64,000 nucleotides of DNA from NCBI GenBank assembly GCA_001600355.1, contig BCJU01000004.1, forward strand, positions 992,001-1,056,000, read 5' to 3'. Below the pieces are notes generated by a model that did not search any database, was not told the origin of the DNA, and was given only the letters and a program-made list of their open reading frames with translations. Numbering within the stretch: the stretch's first letter is position 1; each line of letters opens with the position of its first letter. Both the position numbers and the translations under genes were made by a program. This DNA is from Meira nashicola (taxonomy: Eukaryota > Basidiomycota > Exobasidiomycetes > Exobasidiales > Brachybasidiaceae). Of this stretch, positions 32,613-43,058 are shown piece by piece.

Positions 32613-35417
32613 ATGACGGATGCAGGGAAGAACGTAGGCCTTGCTGAGGAAAAGCAAACTCACACTGACGACAAAATAACATCTCAGATCGCTTCACTTT
32701 TTCAGGAGAATATAGAAAAACAGCAAAAGAAAAAGAATCTTGAGGATGGAGAGGCTCGGAAAGATGGTGATGCATACTTTTTTGATGAAAAAGGTGTACT
32801 CTGTATGCGGGCTGGTAATTTCCTCGCTCTTATCGAACAGTACGAGTCAATGGAAGGTCAAACCCTATTGGATGATTCTGGAAAGGCTGATTTGACGAAC
32901 CTTTCTAACGCAAACCCTGATCATCCTGTACATCCAGAGCATGTCGTCGAATTGATCAGACAAATGACATCCAATCCAAAATTTGCAAACGAAGTAGAAA
33001 CCGATCATATTGCACCACAACACACAAATGGATCATCCAGTGCCGATGAGGGATCTGATAGTAGCTCAGAGGGCGGAATAATAGAAGACTCTTGCATTCA
33101 GCCTTCGCCATGGGAACGATCAGGCAAAAGCTCTGAAAATCCTATTGATGATGAAGATCACACGATCAGTCGTAGGGCTGAGTCATTTGTTGAAGGAATC
33201 GCAGATCCAGCACTAAACACAGAGGAAATTCGACGAAAGACACCCCGAAAGTCTAAAAGCAGGACAAGAAAGATTTCGAGCGGACCGATTGGTAATGATT
33301 CAAGCATGGTATCAAACAACTCTTTTCGAAAGCCTCTACCTCCTGCTGTCGCTTTACGCAAGAAGATGCGTCGACTGAGTGAAGCTGAAGCGATTGGAGT
33401 AGGCTTTGAAGAGGAAGAAGGCCAAAGCACTGATTCAGTGCATTTCTCAACCTTGCCAGATTCGCCTCCCGGACGTGTTGGTGAACCATTACCCAGAAGC
33501 ATCTCGTATCCTAACACAAGCACACCTGGCGGACGTTCAATGCGCAATGCAGACCTGAAAAACCGAATCGCAGAAAAAGAGCACCGCATGGGTTTATCGA
33601 ATGATTCGTATGATGAATCATTTTCCTCGCCTCTTGGTCATGCATCAAAAGCACTCATGAGTCCATCTTTTTCAGAACATTCATTCCATTCACTAGCTTT
33701 AAAATCTCCAACATATGGCGCCCCCAATCGTGGGAGTGAATTGAATTGGCAAAGTCCGCGTGAAGCTGATCTCGGAGATTCCACCTTTGCAAATGACGAC
33801 GAACGCATTCTTGCTTTAGAAGCCGAAGTGGAAAACTTAAAGAGAACGATCAATGAAAAGAAGAGGACGATTGAGAACTTACAAAGAGATATTGATGAGA
33901 CCACATCTCGCTTGCAGAAAGAAGTCGACGATTTGCATTCTGATCTCAGTCTGAAACGCAAAGAGGACGCATTGAACAAGGTCCGCGAGAATGGCCATCT
34001 TGCTACAATAGGAGATTTGGAAGCTGAACTTACGAAAGAATCAAAAGAGCTGGAAGAGTTGCGCGTTCAACATGCTAAATTACGTACCGACAACGATCAA
34101 CTTGCATCTACTTTGGAGACTGAAACGACCAATGCCCATGATCAAAGACAAACGATTAAAAGTCTGACTGCTGATAAAACAGCTTTTGTTGCGAAGGAAA
34201 AGCAATTGGAATTACAACGACAAGAGATGCAAGAAAAGGTTGAAGAATTGCAAGGCGAAATTGTAAGGCTGCAAAAAGAAGTTGAGGATCGCGAGTCTGA
34301 TAAGCGAACAATTGAGTATCTTCAGAACAACGTTGATCAATTAACGGCTGAATTGAACGACGTGCGTAACCAAGGTAGCAATTTCTTGAATACCTCAGCA
34401 ACAAATTCACGTCAAAATACCCTAGGAAGAAGCCTAAATCAAGATTTAGCGAAACAAATTCGTAAAGAGCGAGACGAACAAGCAAAGAAATTGGCAGCGG
34501 AAGCAAGGCTAGCTGCCGCTGCAGCATCTGCTCCTGCATCTGCATTGGATGAACATTTAGGTGATCCTGCAGACACTTCAATGGTTGAGATGGATACAAG
34601 CATTGATTCGGAAACTGGCAAGATAATGGTAGCTTTGCAAAGAGGAGAAATTGGTCTTAGTGATCACCTCGAAGTTCCATTGACAGATGGTTTGCCACAG
34701 ATGGAAAGGGAAACAGTCCTTGGCAGTGATAATCTTGAAATTCCATCAATAGATGGTCTGCCACAGACGGAAAGGGAAGCAGTCCTTGGAGATGGATCTG
34801 GAACGGTTGTTGAAGTGGGCGAAAGCAGCTTACAGAAGCATGAGGAGCCAGGTTTACTTCCTACATATGATGAAGCTGAAGTGACGAAATCTATAATGGA
34901 GCGGATGCACCCACGGTGGAATGCAAATTCGAAACACGAACTGCAATTTGAATTGAATGGAAAGGCAGCAAAATCATATTTGCAATTTGCACAAAGCGTA
35001 GGAACTCGCTGTCGAGAAATAGAAGAACGACTGGAAGATCTTACAGAGCCAGAACCGGAATCGGAACCGCAAGCGCAACCTAAAGAGGAAAAGATGCAAA
35101 AAGAGCAAATCTCAGATCACCTTATAAAGCTTGTTGACGCTTTTGCAGAAGGCTTTCGTACTTCAAATCTTTCAAGCTGGCTATTGGTCGGAATAGTTTT
35201 GAGCTGGATTACCCTTGTTATATTGTTTAAAATGAAGTACGAATTGCGCAATAAGGCAATGGAAGAAGCAGAATCATGGCGTGTAAGCAATACATTACAA
35301 GTTCCTTGGTCTATTTCGGGTAATTTTGAACCTCCTTCAATTGATAGAGCACCTTTCTCCCTTACTTGGTCGGAACGCATTTTTGGAAAACAGCTTGCTC
35401 CACAAGTTCCGATTTGA
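32613..35417 (+). CDS. long coiled-coil protein with one C-terminal membrane segment (unrecognised)
   Basis: A 934-residue protein; the first in-frame ATG is at 32613 (MTDAGKNVG). The upstream extension of the frame begins at TTG. Residues ~1-390 are acidic, Ser-rich and mostly disordered. A continuous coiled coil spans ~395-590. An Ala-rich helix lies at ~620-645. A 22-24-residue segment is duplicated in tandem near 685-730 (LEVPLTDGLPQMERETVLG / LEIPSIDGLPQTEREAVLG). A second short coil and an acidic Pro/Glu run precede one hydrophobic helix at ~853-876 (LLVGIVLSWITLVILF). About 58 residues follow it. The topology is that of a type II or near-tail-anchored protein with a long cytosolic coil, as in golgins, ER tethers or KASH proteins. 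I cannot choose among these from sequence alone. Confidence 0.8.
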   Translation: MTDAGKNVGLAEEKQTHTDDKITSQIASLFQENIEKQQKKKNLEDGEARKDGDAYFFDEKGVLCMRAGNFLALIEQYESMEGQTLLDDSGKADLTNLSNANPDHPVHPEHVVELIRQMTSNPKFANEVETDHIAPQHTNGSSSADEGSDSSSEGGIIEDSCIQPSPWERSGKSSENPIDDEDHTISRRAESFVEGIADPALNTEEIRRKTPRKSKSRTRKISSGPIGNDSSMVSNNSFRKPLPPAVALRKKMRRLSEAEAIGVGFEEEEGQSTDSVHFSTLPDSPPGRVGEPLPRSISYPNTSTPGGRSMRNADLKNRIAEKEHRMGLSNDSYDESFSSPLGHASKALMSPSFSEHSFHSLALKSPTYGAPNRGSELNWQSPREADLGDSTFANDDERILALEAEVENLKRTINEKKRTIENLQRDIDETTSRLQKEVDDLHSDLSLKRKEDALNKVRENGHLATIGDLEAELTKESKELEELRVQHAKLRTDNDQLASTLETETTNAHDQRQTIKSLTADKTAFVAKEKQLELQRQEMQEKVEELQGEIVRLQKEVEDRESDKRTIEYLQNNVDQLTAELNDVRNQGSNFLNTSATNSRQNTLGRSLNQDLAKQIRKERDEQAKKLAAEARLAAAAASAPASALDEHLGDPADTSMVEMDTSIDSETGKIMVALQRGEIGLSDHLEVPLTDGLPQMERETVLGSDNLEIPSIDGLPQTEREAVLGDGSGTVVEVGESSLQKHEEPGLLPTYDEAEVTKSIMERMHPRWNANSKHELQFELNGKAAKSYLQFAQSVGTRCREIEERLEDLTEPEPESEPQAQPKEEKMQKEQISDHLIKLVDAFAEGFRTSNLSSWLLVGIVLSWITLVILFKMKYELRNKAMEEAESWRVSNTLQVPWSISGNFEPPSIDRAPFSLTWSERIFGKQLAPQVPI

Positions 35418-35588
35418 TTGATTGCGTGTTTCAAATTGTAAGATTACTGTACTGTATTAACTTTTATACCTCCTATCTTTTAAATTGTACAACATTTACA
35501 CATTTGGGTTGATTAATGAGACATTCAATGCATTAAGAATACAGATGAAATATACACACAAGATGCTATCCAAACATACACTGTTAGT

Positions 35589-36026
35589 TTAAACTGGTCT
35601 TTGTAGCGATTCACCACCTTGTGGAGCCTTTCCCGATTTGATTAACTCTTCCCGTTTAACAGCTTCTGTACATTGCCAAAGAGCTTTAAGAGCGGGTGTA
35701 CACCTTTGTGTAATTTGTTCATCATCATCAGATTTTCCAGCTAATAAACAAGCATCATAAGCACGTATTTGTGATTGACAACGACTTTTCACAGTTGCAA
35801 CTAAAGGTACTGCATTTGCTGCACATTTTGATAAATTTTGTCTTTCTACTTCACATGCTGATTCTCCACCATCTTGATCTGCTCTGTGTGATAAAATGCA
35901 TCTTTGGAAAATATCTAAACAGGGTTGAAAAGTGTTAATATCTTTTGATCATGTGTTTTTTCAAAAGCCAAACTCACTTAACTCATTCCCGCAATGTTTT
36001 GCCACCAATTCTATACTTTGCTCCAT
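35589..36026 (-). CDS. tandem twin-CX9C mitochondrial intermembrane-space protein (CHCHD5/Mix14-like), spliced
   Basis: Two exons: 36026-35978 and 35914-35589, joined over a 63-nt intron (donor GTGAGT, acceptor TTTAG). They encode 124 residues starting MEQSIELVAKHCGNEL. Four exact CX9C motifs are present: C12-C22 and one starting near Cys39 form the first coiled-coil-helix pair; CQSQIRAYDAC and CTPALKALWQC form the second. The N-terminal pattern (V-A-K-H-C-G-N-E-L, then Q-R-C) closely resembles animal CHCHD5 and yeast Mix14. Such proteins lack a presequence and are trapped in the intermembrane space by Mia40-dependent disulfide formation. The intron splits the first CX9C, so exon 2 alone would look like a truncated protein. 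Divergent from the P5CR gene. Confidence 0.88.
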
Positions 36027-36379
36027 CGTGTAGTTTTTCTTTGACTTTTTTAAGGTGAGCTTATGATAGAGGGAAAGAGTAGTATGAAGAATTCTCAAAA
36101 AAATATCTTTGTAAGATTTCTTCCAAAATGGCCCGAGCTAAAAAAAAAAAAGGATTATATAAGTCAAGCTTTTATCACATTTCTGTTCCTATCTTATCAA
36201 GCCCTGTGTGGACTATTCTTTATTTTTTTTCGCGTCGTGTTAGTCGTGTAGAACGAAAGTGTTTTCCGACTTTTCCACTTGCGGGGAGCTGTGAAAAAGA
36301 AAAGTGACTCAAGAAGATTTATTTCATTCGCTCCCTACCGCTTTCTCCATCAACTTCTGATCTTCTTCAAAGTGAAATC
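36027..36379. other. divergent promoter of CHCHD5-like and P5CR genes
   Basis: This 353-bp AT-rich region serves two genes. An A-run near 36140 is followed by GGATTATATAA. I see no further gene. Confidence 0.5.
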
Positions 36380-37504
36380 ATGTCTTCTTCTTCAAAACAA
36401 AGCGGATATACACTAGCCATTATTGGCTGCGGTACGATGGGTATCGCAATCCTTTCAGGTGTTTTAGATAGTAAAAAGATTATTGAAGCACGTAGGGCGG
36501 CATCAGCAGCATTATCACAATCAAGGTCAAACGGATCAACGACACCAATCTCAAACGGAACTGGATCAAGTTTTCAACAACAACAAGATCTTTCAGCTTC
36601 AATTGCATCTTTATTAGAATTAGAAGATGGTGATGATGCAACAACTCAAAATGCAACTCAATTACCAACGAAATTTTTAGCTTGCGTTAATAGACAAGAA
36701 TCAGCAAGAAAGCTTAAAAAAACATTTGAAGATCATGAAAGTGTTGAGGTGATTTGTAAGGATAATTTACGTGCTGCACGTGAAGCAGATGCTGTCATCA
36801 TTGCATGCAAACCACAAATGGTTGCTGATATCCTTCAACAAGAAGGAATAAAGGATGCTTTGCGTAATAAATTACTTTGTAGTATTTGTGCTGGTTTAAC
36901 AATCAAGGGCATTCAAGCTCATGTGGATAAGGAAACTACAGTAGTACGTGCTATGCCCAACACACCATCAAAAGTGAGTAAACTTGTGTATATCAACTAA
37001 AGTAATTTGAAGGAATACTGACAAAATTCATTTTTTTTGTGCTTCCTCCGTCAGATTCGAGAAGGTATGACAATTCTGACTCCCTTGCCTGCAACGATTG
37101 AAGGAGCATCTGAATCACGCAATAGATTGGTCGCCATCTTTTCAGCAGTAGGAAAATGCAGAATCCTTGACGAGAAGCACTTTGACGCAGCAACTGCATT
37201 AGCAGGCAGTGGACCTGCATTTGCATGTGTATTTTTAGAAGCAATGGTTGATGGAGCAGTAATGATGGGAATGCCAAGATCGGAAGCTTTAGAATTAGCA
37301 GCTCAAACTATGCAAGGTGCTGCAAGGATGGTATTACAATCAGGAATGCATCCTGCTGCTATCAAAGATAGTGTTACAACTCCAGGTGGTTGTACAATCG
37401 CTGGTTTAATGAATTTAGAAGATGGTCGATTACGATCAACTGTCGCAAGAACGATTCAAGCCGCTACAGAACATGCAGCCGGTTTAGGAAAACCCAAAAA
37501 TTAA
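36380..37504 (+). CDS. PRO3: pyrroline-5-carboxylate reductase (proline biosynthesis), spliced
   Basis: Exons 36380-36973 and 37055-37504 (intron 81 nt, donor GTGAGT, ACTGAC branch region near 37017, acceptor GTCAG) give 347 residues. The splice joins MPNTPSK to IREGMTIL in the family's highly conserved segment. It has an N-terminal Rossmann motif IIGCGTMGIAIL, then the C-terminal dimerisation domain with ATALAGSGPAF and DSVTTPGGCTIAGL, the P5C reductase signature. The enzyme reduces 1-pyrroline-5-carboxylate to proline with NAD(P)H. Between strand 1 and the rest of the nucleotide-binding fold is a ~55-residue Ser/Gln-rich insertion (~35-95), missing in bacterial enzymes. Without splicing the first exon runs into an early stop at 36998. 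Confidence 0.95.
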
Positions 37505-38017
37505 AAATTACAAAGATATGTATAATCATTTAATAAATAACGTGAATCGGACCTACACACAGATTGAAGAATGATCATTTGTATTGTTGAATTTTGCCCG
37601 AGACTATTTTTTCATATAAGGAAAAGGCATGATGTTGTACGAGACAATTGGCGGTAAGACAAAGATGCACACAACGATAGGGAATAAGGGTAAATATGAA
37701 TGGGGTCTGGTGAAAGGGATGCGGGAATACGTGCAGCGGGGAAATAAAATAAATGCTTGAAAAGTCATCGTCTGAAGAAGAAATAAATCGTATACAAGAA
37801 GAACAGCATAATATTGATGATCAATAAATGTTCTCACCAAAGATATGTTTTTTAAAAGAAAGAAAAAAAGAATAATTGGATCATGGAAAAGAAGACGATG
37901 CTATAAAAATTTTACACGATTATTTTCTCTTTCTTGGTCGTTGTTCGAAAACACTTTTTCAACCCAAATTGATCAAATCATAGAGAGATAATTATCCCAT
38001 TTTTCCCATCACTAATT
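37505..38017. other. convergent 3' spacer
   Basis: It holds the 3' UTRs of P5CR (AATAAAT near 37532) and of the GSK-3 gene. It is AT-rich and I see no gene. Confidence 0.5.
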
Positions 38018-39334
38018 TCAGTCCAAAGAAACACGCATACTTTCTGCAGGAATTGGTGTGAAATTGTTCACATCAATACCTCGTGAAAGCAATTCAGCTT
38101 CAGCATGTTTAGGCACCAATCTGTGAATCAAATCTGGTCGCACAGAGAGTTCCTCCTTTGTCCAATTGAACAACAACGGCATTTCTCTTCCGTTTGGCAT
38201 ACGAACATCTCCTGTTCTTAGCTCATCAAAGAATGGATGGCATAATGCTTCGACTGCTGTCAATCTGGCTGTGGGAGTGTATTCCAAAAGTCGGCTGATC
38301 AAATCGATTGCATCCGGTGGAGTTCTTGGCCTGAACACTTTTGTGAATGGATGAGGTCGTATTTGAGGGAATTTGTGTTCCATGTAATTGGGGTTCATCG
38401 TCTTGATTTGTTCACGTGTTGGAGTTCCCAATACTTTGATAATTTCCACCAATTGATCGATACCACTCTCTCCAGGGAACAAAGGTTGTCCTTGCATCAA
38501 CTCTGCCATCACACATCCTGTTGACCAGATGTCAATGTATGTGGTGTAGTTTGTTGCACCAAAGATCAATTCGGGTGCACGATAGTACCGCGAGCAGATA
38601 TAACTGACGTTTGGTTCTCCTGCTACCAAAATCTTGGCAGATCCGAAATCGCACAACTTCAAGATTCCTGTTGTAGGATTCAATAACAGATTTTGAGGTT
38701 TGATATCACGATGACAGATTCCGATGCTGTGAATGTAGGCCAAACTTCTCAATAATTGATACATGTACAGCTTGATCAAAAGCATAGGCATGGTTTGCTT
38801 CAATTTTGCATAGTGTCTTGAGGCTCGGTACACTGTCTCAGGAACGTATTCAAGAACGAGATTGAGAAAGACTTCATCCTTACGATCTCCGTTGGAATAA
38901 AAGAATGCTCTGAGATCAACGACATTTGGATGTGCAACTATACGCATGATCTGCAATTCTCGATTTTTGAATCGTTTATCTTGCAAGACTTTCTTGATAG
39001 CAACGTCTTCTTGTCCTTCTTTAGGTGCTTCGCTAGCCGCTCCTCCATCTTGGCTTGCTCCTGCACCTTCAACAAGGTTACCATTTCCTCCTGCTACAAG
39101 TCTGGCTTGGAAAACGACACCGAAAGAACCATTTCCGATCACTTTGCAATTGGTATAGCTCAATTCTCTTTGTTCTCCAGTCTTGCCGTCAGAAGCGGTC
39201 ACCTTGATGACCTTTAGGGGATCGTCCATCGCTATGAGAAAAAAAAACGGGAATCCAAGAAAGTCAGAAATGTTGCACAATGTTGTATACACTTTTAAGA
39301 TCTACTCACGTACTAGACCGTTAGAACGGGACAT
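38018..39334 (-). CDS. glycogen synthase kinase 3 (shaggy-type), spliced
   Basis: Exons 39334-39310 and 39231-38018 over a 78-nt intron (donor GTGAGT, acceptor CATAG) give 412 residues beginning [16 protein letters not shown]. The tiny 25-nt first exon keeps frame with a Pro codon across the junction. If it is not used, the ATG at 39229 would start the protein nine residues later. The GSK-3 kinase domain is complete: [47 protein letters not shown], and the activation-loop tyrosine in [18 protein letters not shown] and the Pro-rich C-lobe end are also typical. A Gly/Ala-rich insertion of ~25 residues sits between the glycine loop and the catalytic lysine. It acts in nutrient, stress and cell-cycle signalling by phosphorylating primed substrates. 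Confidence 0.95.
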
Positions 39335-40775
39335 CGAACAATTAGGTTGAAGATAGCCAGCAAATACGCTTGGCGATGATCGTAGTGATGCTGGATATGC
39401 CGCCTCCTACTTAATATTTAGATTACAAGGACGATGGAGCAAATTTGCTACGCCCTGCTTTTAACCTGATATCGTTTGTGTTACAGTGAAGGCCTCTTCT
39501 ATTCAATCTGCTTCGAAAGTGGTTATTCAAACGAAGTAGAAAAAGCTGAACGCGAGAAAGTGAAGTATTTTCGATATCAAAACCGATCAGAAAGATCAAT
39601 CGAATATGCAAAAATCACGCTTCCGATCGAGATGAGAAAAGGTTCGAATGCGCGACCGAAATTTGGTGAAGCTGGCGTTTAGGTCGTGTGATACGTCTTT
39701 CGAAAAGAGATCAAATACCTATATTGCTGTTCAAAAGAATTCCAACGATCCTTCTTTTGCTCTCCCGAAAATCTTTTTCTTTTCACAGTGAAGGCAAGGT
39801 AAGCAAAGAAAGCTCGATGATGATGAATGTGGATGTATGGTATTAGGTACAGCGAAAAACAAGCAAAAATGCGCCCCCGTTCATTTGTGTGTCTGTGTGT
39901 GGTCCACTACAGTCAGCGCACCAGCCAACCAGAATTATTTTACGTGTATGTGCGCTCAGGTGCCTTAAAGGGTAATAGAAAACAAGAAAAACAACAGCCA
40001 ACAGAGACTCTCGCTCTATACTACGTTGTCTATGTAAGATGCGTCGACGCGCTGCGCAACAGATGCATTTTTCGGTCTAGACTACACTTCCAACCACAGG
40101 TCAGAATGAATGGCATGTAGAATTTGATTTACCGCTTGGCTATTCATTTTAGGTACACGCTCGATCATCATGACACCAAAATTGAAAAAAGGTTGAATGG
40201 AATCATACTTAAGTTGTAGAAATGAGCTTTGAAGATTTTCCATGAGCTCTTTCTTTTTCTGCAAATGACGTTCCGCTGTTGTATTGCTGGGGTGAGGATG
40301 TATGTAGCATTCTGATCGCATCGGTCTAGATTCGCTTGCTATAAAACCCAACATCTCTTTAAAAAGGCAATTTACCAGTGTTTTTCTTATACGCATGTGC
40401 GCGCGCTTTTGCTCGTGTAGGCAAGCTAAAATAAAATCGTGGGGAAAGTAATCTTAGGTGGCGCAGCAGAGCGGGTTTTTAAGCTTTCCCCGGCCAACGG
40501 CATGTATGTAGAGGGGGGCATGATAGAAAAGAAAGAATAGTATGCCAATATGTTTGACAGATTAAGGTACAATATCAAAAATTTAAATGAGCGCTTCACA
40601 GTTTAACACAGTTGCACTAGCATGAATTGATTAATAAGAATTGAGTATTACGATGATTATGACTAAAAAAGAGTGTGTAGATAAGAAAGAAAGAAGAAAA
40701 AAAGATATATAATACCACGTTCTGAAGTTTGAATATAGTGAAAGATATCACGATAAAAGTCATATTGAAATTCAT
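39335..40775. other. spacer: GSK-3 promoter and KNR4 3' end, with one doubtful small ORF
   Basis: It contains a possible small gene on the minus strand at 40082-40396 (listed separately) and a GGTCTAGACTAC word at 40074-40085. Its left part is the GSK-3 promoter. The other frames do not look coding. Confidence 0.4.
40082..40396 (-). CDS. possible small protein, 104 residues, unrecognised
   Basis: It has a true ATG start at 40396 and reads 104 codons to a stop. Composition is more protein-like than in neighbouring chance frames. A helical Lys/Glu/Gln/Leu stretch (ERHLQKKKELMENLQSSFLQ) is followed by an amphipathic segment FFNFGVMMIERVPKMNSQAV, then NQILHAIHSDLW. That second part loosely recalls the BESS motif of animal MADF proteins, but BESS is not expected in fungi and the match is weak. 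No signal peptide or membrane helix is present. It could be a genuine orphan gene or chance. It lies between the GSK-3 promoter and the KNR4 gene's 3' end. Confidence 0.3.
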   Translation of the reverse strand: MRIRKTLVNCLFKEMLGFIASESRPMRSECYIHPHPSNTTAERHLQKKKELMENLQSSFLQLKYDSIQPFFNFGVMMIERVPKMNSQAVNQILHAIHSDLWLEV

Positions 40776-43058
40776 TTAGGCTGTCAAAGGTTGCTTGTTC
40801 ACTTCACCCGAGAAAGAATCATTCGTCGTTCCTCCAAAGATGGGCACTTGACTTGCCAATGGACTGGAAACCGATGGAATGTTGTTTGTGCTTCCTCCAT
40901 GTTGATTGGCTGCAGCCCGTGTACCTTCGATTTGAATAGAAACGTCAGAAGATGAACTTGCATCAATCAAACTATCAACCGCTTCTGAACTTCTAGAAGC
41001 GGCAAACAAAGTTCTACCTGCACCACTTGAAGGCGCGCTTAAATTGTTCACATTTGTTCGTGATCCTCTATGAGAATCATTCAAATTTACCAAAGCTGCA
41101 TCGCTATCCCTTCGAGCAGAATATAATCCTTCAGAGCTCGTACGATTGTCTAATTCCACTCCGTCATCATCTCGTGACAAGTTGACGCGCACGTCATCAC
41201 TACGGCGAACAGCGTACGGTGCCGATCCGTGATGATATGCTTCATCTCTGCTTGCATATGCACCATTGTTCCGCATGCCCATCCCCATTCCCATGCCACC
41301 CATTCCAGCAGGTGGCCTTGCACCGTTTTCCATATCATAATGATAATTTCCTCCGCTGCGTAATTGAGAAGCCATAGCAGCTGCATGTGCAGCACGTACA
41401 TCGTCAATGGTAGGAAGATCAAGAGATGCAGCAGGAGCGGGAACAGGTCTTCTTGGTCGTAATTGCTGCTGTAAATTATCGCTAGAAGGATCTTCACGTT
41501 GTTTTTGCCTGAAACGAGGAGTGTGCATAGGCGGAGGTGATAATGTATCTGCAGTTCTTTTGCCATCATCCAAATTGGGTGTACTGGGTGTTGCGATTGG
41601 ACTAGAAGATTCAAGTGGATGACTTTGATCGGATTTTGCTGGACCTTGAATAGCGGTGGTTGATGAAGAATTTGACCCGCTTCCCGCATCTTGATAACGA
41701 TTTTCTGCTCTCGAGCTGCTCTCAGCATCAAATGATTCTCCGTTTTCATCTACTTCGAGTTGATCGCCTGGAAGCACGACACTTGGTGGTTGCTGATGAT
41801 CAGAACGCCAAGCTGGATGACCGGCTGGCATACCAATCTCTTCCCAACAACGCATCGAACGATCCGCCCAAGCTTCTAGAACAGGCCAACCTTTATATTC
41901 TCCTTTCAATTTGAAGCCAGCAGCACCATCTCCACCGCGGTCGCCTCCACCTCTGCCTGCACCGCTACCACCTCCGGAAAAGTAAGATTCATAACCGATT
42001 GCATCTTCTTCGTCATTGCTATCGTTACTGTGCTCTTCCTCCAAGGTCCAAATCTCACCACTTTCTAGTTCTTCAGCGATGTATTGTAAAAATCTTCCCC
42101 AACCTCCTTCACCTTCACCGCGCCACAGGACAATCTTTGTATCAAAGTCACGACCAAATAAGATGACTTGTCCCGGTGAACCACCGTTACCCGGATTAGG
42201 GCTTAAATCCACACCGACGTAGTTGCCCACACGATCAGTAATCAAAGGAATCCATCCTCGGCAAGAATACTCCGGTCTAACCCAGCCTGCCGGACAGCTA
42301 CACATCCAGCCTTTGACTTCTGGATTGGCTCCCGTAGATGGATCTTCGTCCACGTTACGCCAAAATCTCCATTCTTCTGCAATTTGATCGAGGCTCAAAA
42401 GTGGAAGTCCGAAGAACAATCCATCGCTACAACTTTGATTCGATTCAAGCTCTTGTCCGTCATAACATAAATAGCTATCACGAACAGCAGGAGGTAATGC
42501 AAAGCCGATTGTGAGTTCTAAATCATCCAATTGAGCCTCGGTTGCGGGCCAATTGAGAGTATCGGCTAATTCAGTGTAATTTTTATTGCACCAGCTTCGG
42601 ATGCGTCTCCATGTATGCTTCAGCGGAGGATAAGCAGTTGATGGGATTGAGACATTGGTTGAAAGGCTTAGAGAGTTACGAGATTGGGCTCCGGGTACCA
42701 ATGTTGTAGTTGATTCACTTCCAACGCCATTCGAAGAAAGCATTCTTGAGTTTGCTTTGTTGAAGTTGGAAGTTAATGGACTAGCAGAAGAAGGTGGATA
42801 GACGCCGTTTGTTGATGCTGCTGTGTTTGGCTCGCTACCGTATTGACCGTACGGTAATCTCCATGCAGGATCGTCGTCGTCAAGAGAGTGAGGTGGGCCG
42901 CGTCGCATTGTTGTCGGTAAGCCACCTACAGAACGTTTTCTATCTGAATAACCACCTCCTGAAGAAGAGCTTGATGAACCTTCTCCTAAGTTTGCGCTAC
43001 TGAAAAGAGATGTGATGGATGAGAAAAGACCTCCTCCGTTGCCAGAACTGGAAGGCAT
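40776..43058 (-). CDS. KNR4: KNR4/SMI1 family cell-wall assembly and signalling regulator
   Basis: A 760-residue protein from ATG 43058 (MPSSSGNGGGLFSSITSLFS). A Ser/Gly-rich N-terminus precedes the SMI1/KNR4 fold at ~145-340. Its landmarks are TWRRIRSWCNKNYTELADTLNWPAT, ATEAQLDDLE, LPPAVRDSYLCYDGQ, FFGLPLLSLDQIAEEWRFWR, CRGWIPLITDRVGNYVGVDLSP and GQVILFGRDFDTKIVLW. The remaining ~400 residues are disordered, with Gly, Ser and Met-rich patches (GMGGMGMGMGM). Yeast Knr4/Smi1 is a hub protein linking the PKC cell-wall integrity pathway (Slt2), calcineurin and wall synthesis. It is single-exon. Family assignment is firm; partners here are unknown. Confidence 0.94.
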   Translation of the reverse strand: MPSSSGNGGGLFSSITSLFSSANLGEGSSSSSSGGGYSDRKRSVGGLPTTMRRGPPHSLDDDDPAWRLPYGQYGSEPNTAASTNGVYPPSSASPLTSNFNKANSRMLSSNGVGSESTTTLVPGAQSRNSLSLSTNVSIPSTAYPPLKHTWRRIRSWCNKNYTELADTLNWPATEAQLDDLELTIGFALPPAVRDSYLCYDGQELESNQSCSDGLFFGLPLLSLDQIAEEWRFWRNVDEDPSTGANPEVKGWMCSCPAGWVRPEYSCRGWIPLITDRVGNYVGVDLSPNPGNGGSPGQVILFGRDFDTKIVLWRGEGEGGWGRFLQYIAEELESGEIWTLEEEHSNDSNDEEDAIGYESYFSGGGSGAGRGGGDRGGDGAAGFKLKGEYKGWPVLEAWADRSMRCWEEIGMPAGHPAWRSDHQQPPSVVLPGDQLEVDENGESFDAESSSRAENRYQDAGSGSNSSSTTAIQGPAKSDQSHPLESSSPIATPSTPNLDDGKRTADTLSPPPMHTPRFRQKQREDPSSDNLQQQLRPRRPVPAPAASLDLPTIDDVRAAHAAAMASQLRSGGNYHYDMENGARPPAGMGGMGMGMGMRNNGAYASRDEAYHHGSAPYAVRRSDDVRVNLSRDDDGVELDNRTSSEGLYSARRDSDAALVNLNDSHRGSRTNVNNLSAPSSGAGRTLFAASRSSEAVDSLIDASSSSDVSIQIEGTRAAANQHGGSTNNIPSVSSPLASQVPIFGGTTNDSFSGEVNKQPLTA

